Assembly (NCBI RefSeq): GCF_009498035.1 | Contig: NZ_CP034550.1 | Span: forward strand, 4,650,001-4,714,000 | Reading direction: 5' to 3' | Origin: Saccharothrix syringae | GTDB lineage: Bacteria > Actinomycetota > Actinomycetes > Mycobacteriales > Pseudonocardiaceae | DNA length: 64,000 bases | Part shown: positions 62,476 through 64,000 of the stretch, one piece after another | How the letters are laid out: each line of letters begins with the position of its first letter | Numbering within the stretch: position 1 is the first letter of the stretch | Position numbers and translations under genes: made by a program | Notes under the pieces: generated by a model | Told to the model about the DNA's origin: nothing | The model's input: the letters and a program-made list of their open reading frames with translations, nothing else | Database searches by the model: none

Positions 62476-63084
62476 CTACGCGGCCCGCTCCCCGGCCGCG
62501 TCGCGCACGTGCGGCGCCAGGGCGTCCGCGATGAGCGCGTACCCGGCGGCCGAGGGGTGGAAGCCGTCGGCCGAGAACAGCGCCGGGTCGGCGCGGAAGC
62601 GGTCGAACAGCTCGGTGCCGACGGCCGCGATGGTGCCGCCGGCCACCCGGACGGCGTCGGCCTGCGCCCGCGCGTACATCGCGCTGGCCTGGCTGACGAG
62701 GTCGCGGTAGGCGGGTGGCACGCGGGAGACGATGCCGAGGTCCGGTGCGGTCGCCACGACGACGCGCGCGCCGGCCCGGCGGAGGTTGGCGACGGCGTCG
62801 TGCAGCAGTCGGGCGCCGATCGCGGGTGGGGTGAACGAGGTCAGGTCGTTGGCGCCGATCACCAGCAGGGCCAGGTCGACGCCGGTGGGCACGGCCGCGC
62901 GCACCTGGGGTGCCAGGTCGATCGACCGCGCGCCGGGCACCGCGTGGACGCCGAGGTCGACGCGGTGGCCGTCCGCTCGCAGCACGTCGGCCAACCGGTG
63001 CCCCAGCGTCTGGTGGGCGGTGGTGCAGCCGACCCCGGCGGCGAGCGAGTCGCCGAGGACGCGGAAACGGAGGGTGTGAGTCAT
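62476..63084 (-). CDS. SGNH/GDSL-family hydrolase
   Basis: A 202-residue SGNH esterase with nucleophile Ser in RVLGDSLAAGVG, Gly in VPGARSIDL, Asn in VIGANDLTSF and the Asp-x-x-His dyad in FSADGFHPSAAGYALIA. All four blocks are intact. It has no signal peptide, so it is cytosolic. ATG 63084 is preferred over two in-frame GTG codons just upstream, with AGGTGG as the ribosome-binding site. The substrate is unknown. Confidence 0.92.
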   Translation of the reverse strand: MTHTLRFRVLGDSLAAGVGCTTAHQTLGHRLADVLRADGHRVDLGVHAVPGARSIDLAPQVRAAVPTGVDLALLVIGANDLTSFTPPAIGARLLHDAVANLRRAGARVVVATAPDLGIVSRVPPAYRDLVSQASAMYARAQADAVRVAGGTIAAVGTELFDRFRADPALFSADGFHPSAAGYALIADALAPHVRDAAGERAA

Positions 63085-63140
63085 CACCACCTACAACGCG
63101 CGGGACACCCGCCGCAGTCCCCGCGGCCGGCGAAGTCACA

Positions 63141-63163
63141 TACCGGTTCGGTTACGTCCGGTA
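63141..63163. promoter_or_regulatory. Inverted repeat in the divergent SGNH/oxygenase promoter
   Basis: Arms TACCGG / CCGGTA separated by 11 nt in the 218-bp gap between divergent genes. It could be a regulator site. Weak evidence. Confidence 0.3.
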
Positions 63164-63302
63164 ACTCCTTGTCTGTCCACAATGGAGTATTCCACCAGGT
63201 CGCGAATGTGCGACCGGAACGGGTGAACTCGCCGCGATCCGGTTGCCCGCACCGCCCGTCCTGGCATGGTCGGGGAGCGAACCCCCCGACCCCGGAGCCG
63301 AC

Positions 63303-64000
63303 GTGCGCCTGTCCTACCTCACCTACCGCGACGCGCTCAGCCCGATGGGCGACCCCCGCGCCGAGGCCGTCGTGGCCGACCTGCCCGGACCGGGGGTGCT
63401 CGACGGCCACCCCGCGGCCGTGCCGCCGCCGGTGCGCGCGTTCCTGGAGGACGCACCCCGGCTGCCGCCGTGGGCGCGGCCCGAGCGGTTGCGGCGCATC
63501 GCCTCGTTCTTCCGGCGCCACGGTGCCGCGGTCACCGCGGTGCAGGCGACCGCCGGGCTCGTCGGCACCTACCTGTCGCCGTCGACCGCCCGCGCCCTGC
63601 ACGCCGCGCGGGGGCCGGGCCGGCCGCACCGCCGCGTGGCCCGCGCCACCAGGCTGCTCACCGGCATGACCCACCCGGAGGCGTTCAGCGGCGGCCGGGT
63701 CGTCCCGCTGTGCCGCCGGATCCGGCTGCTGCACGCCGCGGTCCGCCAGCAGCTCGCCCGCTCGGGCCGCTGGGACGGCGACGTGCCGCTGTCCCAGCGC
63801 GACGTCGCGGGCGCGGTGCTGACCCTCTCCCTCGGCGGGGTGGACGCGCTGGACCGCCTCGGCGTCCCCACGACCCCGCAGGAGCGGGAGGACCACCACT
63901 ACGCCTGGCGGCTGGTCGCCCACTTCCTCGGCGTCCCGGACGAGTACCTGCCGGACTCGGAGGCCGAGGCGCGCGAGCTGTGGGCCGAGGTCCGCGAGCA
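63303..64000 (+). CDS. Oxygenase MpaB-family protein (DUF2236), 3' end outside window
   Basis: 232 codons are open to the window edge. The product begins VRLSYLTYRDALSPMGDPRAEA and contains PPWARPERLRRIASFFRRHG, LLTGMTHPEAF, DVAGAVLTLSLGGVDALDRLG and HHYAWRLVAHFLGVPDEYLP. This is the helical haem-binding fold of MpaB/latex-clearing-type oxygenases, where conserved His residues bind haem. GGAG lies 6 nt before GTG 63303. It is divergent from the SGNH hydrolase gene. The substrate is unknown. Confidence 0.82.
   Translation, partial: MRLSYLTYRDALSPMGDPRAEAVVADLPGPGVLDGHPAAVPPPVRAFLEDAPRLPPWARPERLRRIASFFRRHGAAVTAVQATAGLVGTYLSPSTARALHAARGPGRPHRRVARATRLLTGMTHPEAFSGGRVVPLCRRIRLLHAAVRQQLARSGRWDGDVPLSQRDVAGAVLTLSLGGVDALDRLGVPTTPQEREDHHYAWRLVAHFLGVPDEYLPDSEAEARELWAEVRE

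Overview
The window looks like chromosome from a high-GC actinomycete, most likely a Pseudonocardiaceae-type genome (Saccharothrix, Actinosynnema or Lentzea relatives). The grounds are very strong G/C preference at third codon positions, many GTG starts, dense overlapping (ATGA/GTGA) operons, AfsR/SARP-type BTAD regulators, many secreted hydrolases, and RsbV/RsbW-style regulators. No rRNA, CRISPR array, transposase or integrase was seen. The genus is an inference from style, not a match.

Layout. 1-8 kb: the end of a NarL-type two-component system, an HxlR regulator divergent from a tautomerase, a flavin monooxygenase, and a 1024-residue BTAD/ATPase regulator. 8-14 kb: a putative metallopeptidase carrying the AGN motif of eCIS-type effectors, a CorA transporter, and an unusual redox two-component pair (receiver fused to a thioredoxin-reductase-like flavoprotein lacking the CxxC, plus a cNMP-domain histidine kinase). 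14-16 kb: a secreted glycoside-hydrolase-like protein, a tiny membrane protein and a strong terminator. 16-28.3 kb: a tightly overlapping five-gene MoxR/VWA operon (DUF4132-like protein, 1599-residue protein, MoxR ATPase, DUF5682-VWA fusion, SWIM-finger protein). 28.3-32.1 kb: a methyltransferase, a 29-residue aromatic-tailed peptide gene followed by a cytochrome P450 (a putative P450-modified RiPP locus), three odd tRNA genes on the opposite strand, and a second methyltransferase. 32.2-35 kb: a trpB-trpA-gntR operon behind a 20-bp palindrome. 35-45 kb: chitinase, SGNH hydrolase, PLP decarboxylase, dgdR/dgdA, an acidic lipoprotein, and a GH12 cellulase/pectinesterase pair. 45-52 kb: gntR-osmC, a 29-residue peptide gene with two TGRPNEW repeats, a diguanylate cyclase, a second BTAD regulator and a frameshifted secreted peptide. 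52-64 kb: an amine/amino-acid oxidase, a CPBP protease, a minisatellite, a 1368-residue hybrid kinase-phosphatase with its STAS partner, a large membrane protein, an SGNH hydrolase and a truncated MpaB-type oxygenase.

The best candidates for an undescribed system are: (i) the short peptide plus P450 at 29.3-30.8 kb, whose P450 lacks the usual I-helix acid/alcohol pair and whose 3' end runs antisense into a tRNA gene; (ii) the adjoining tRNA trio, two of which combine a leucine anticodon with a short class I variable loop; (iii) the independent small transcription unit for the TGRPNEW-repeat peptide; (iv) the MoxR/VWA operon with its DUF5682-VWA fusion. All assignments come from reading the sequence; no database search was run.
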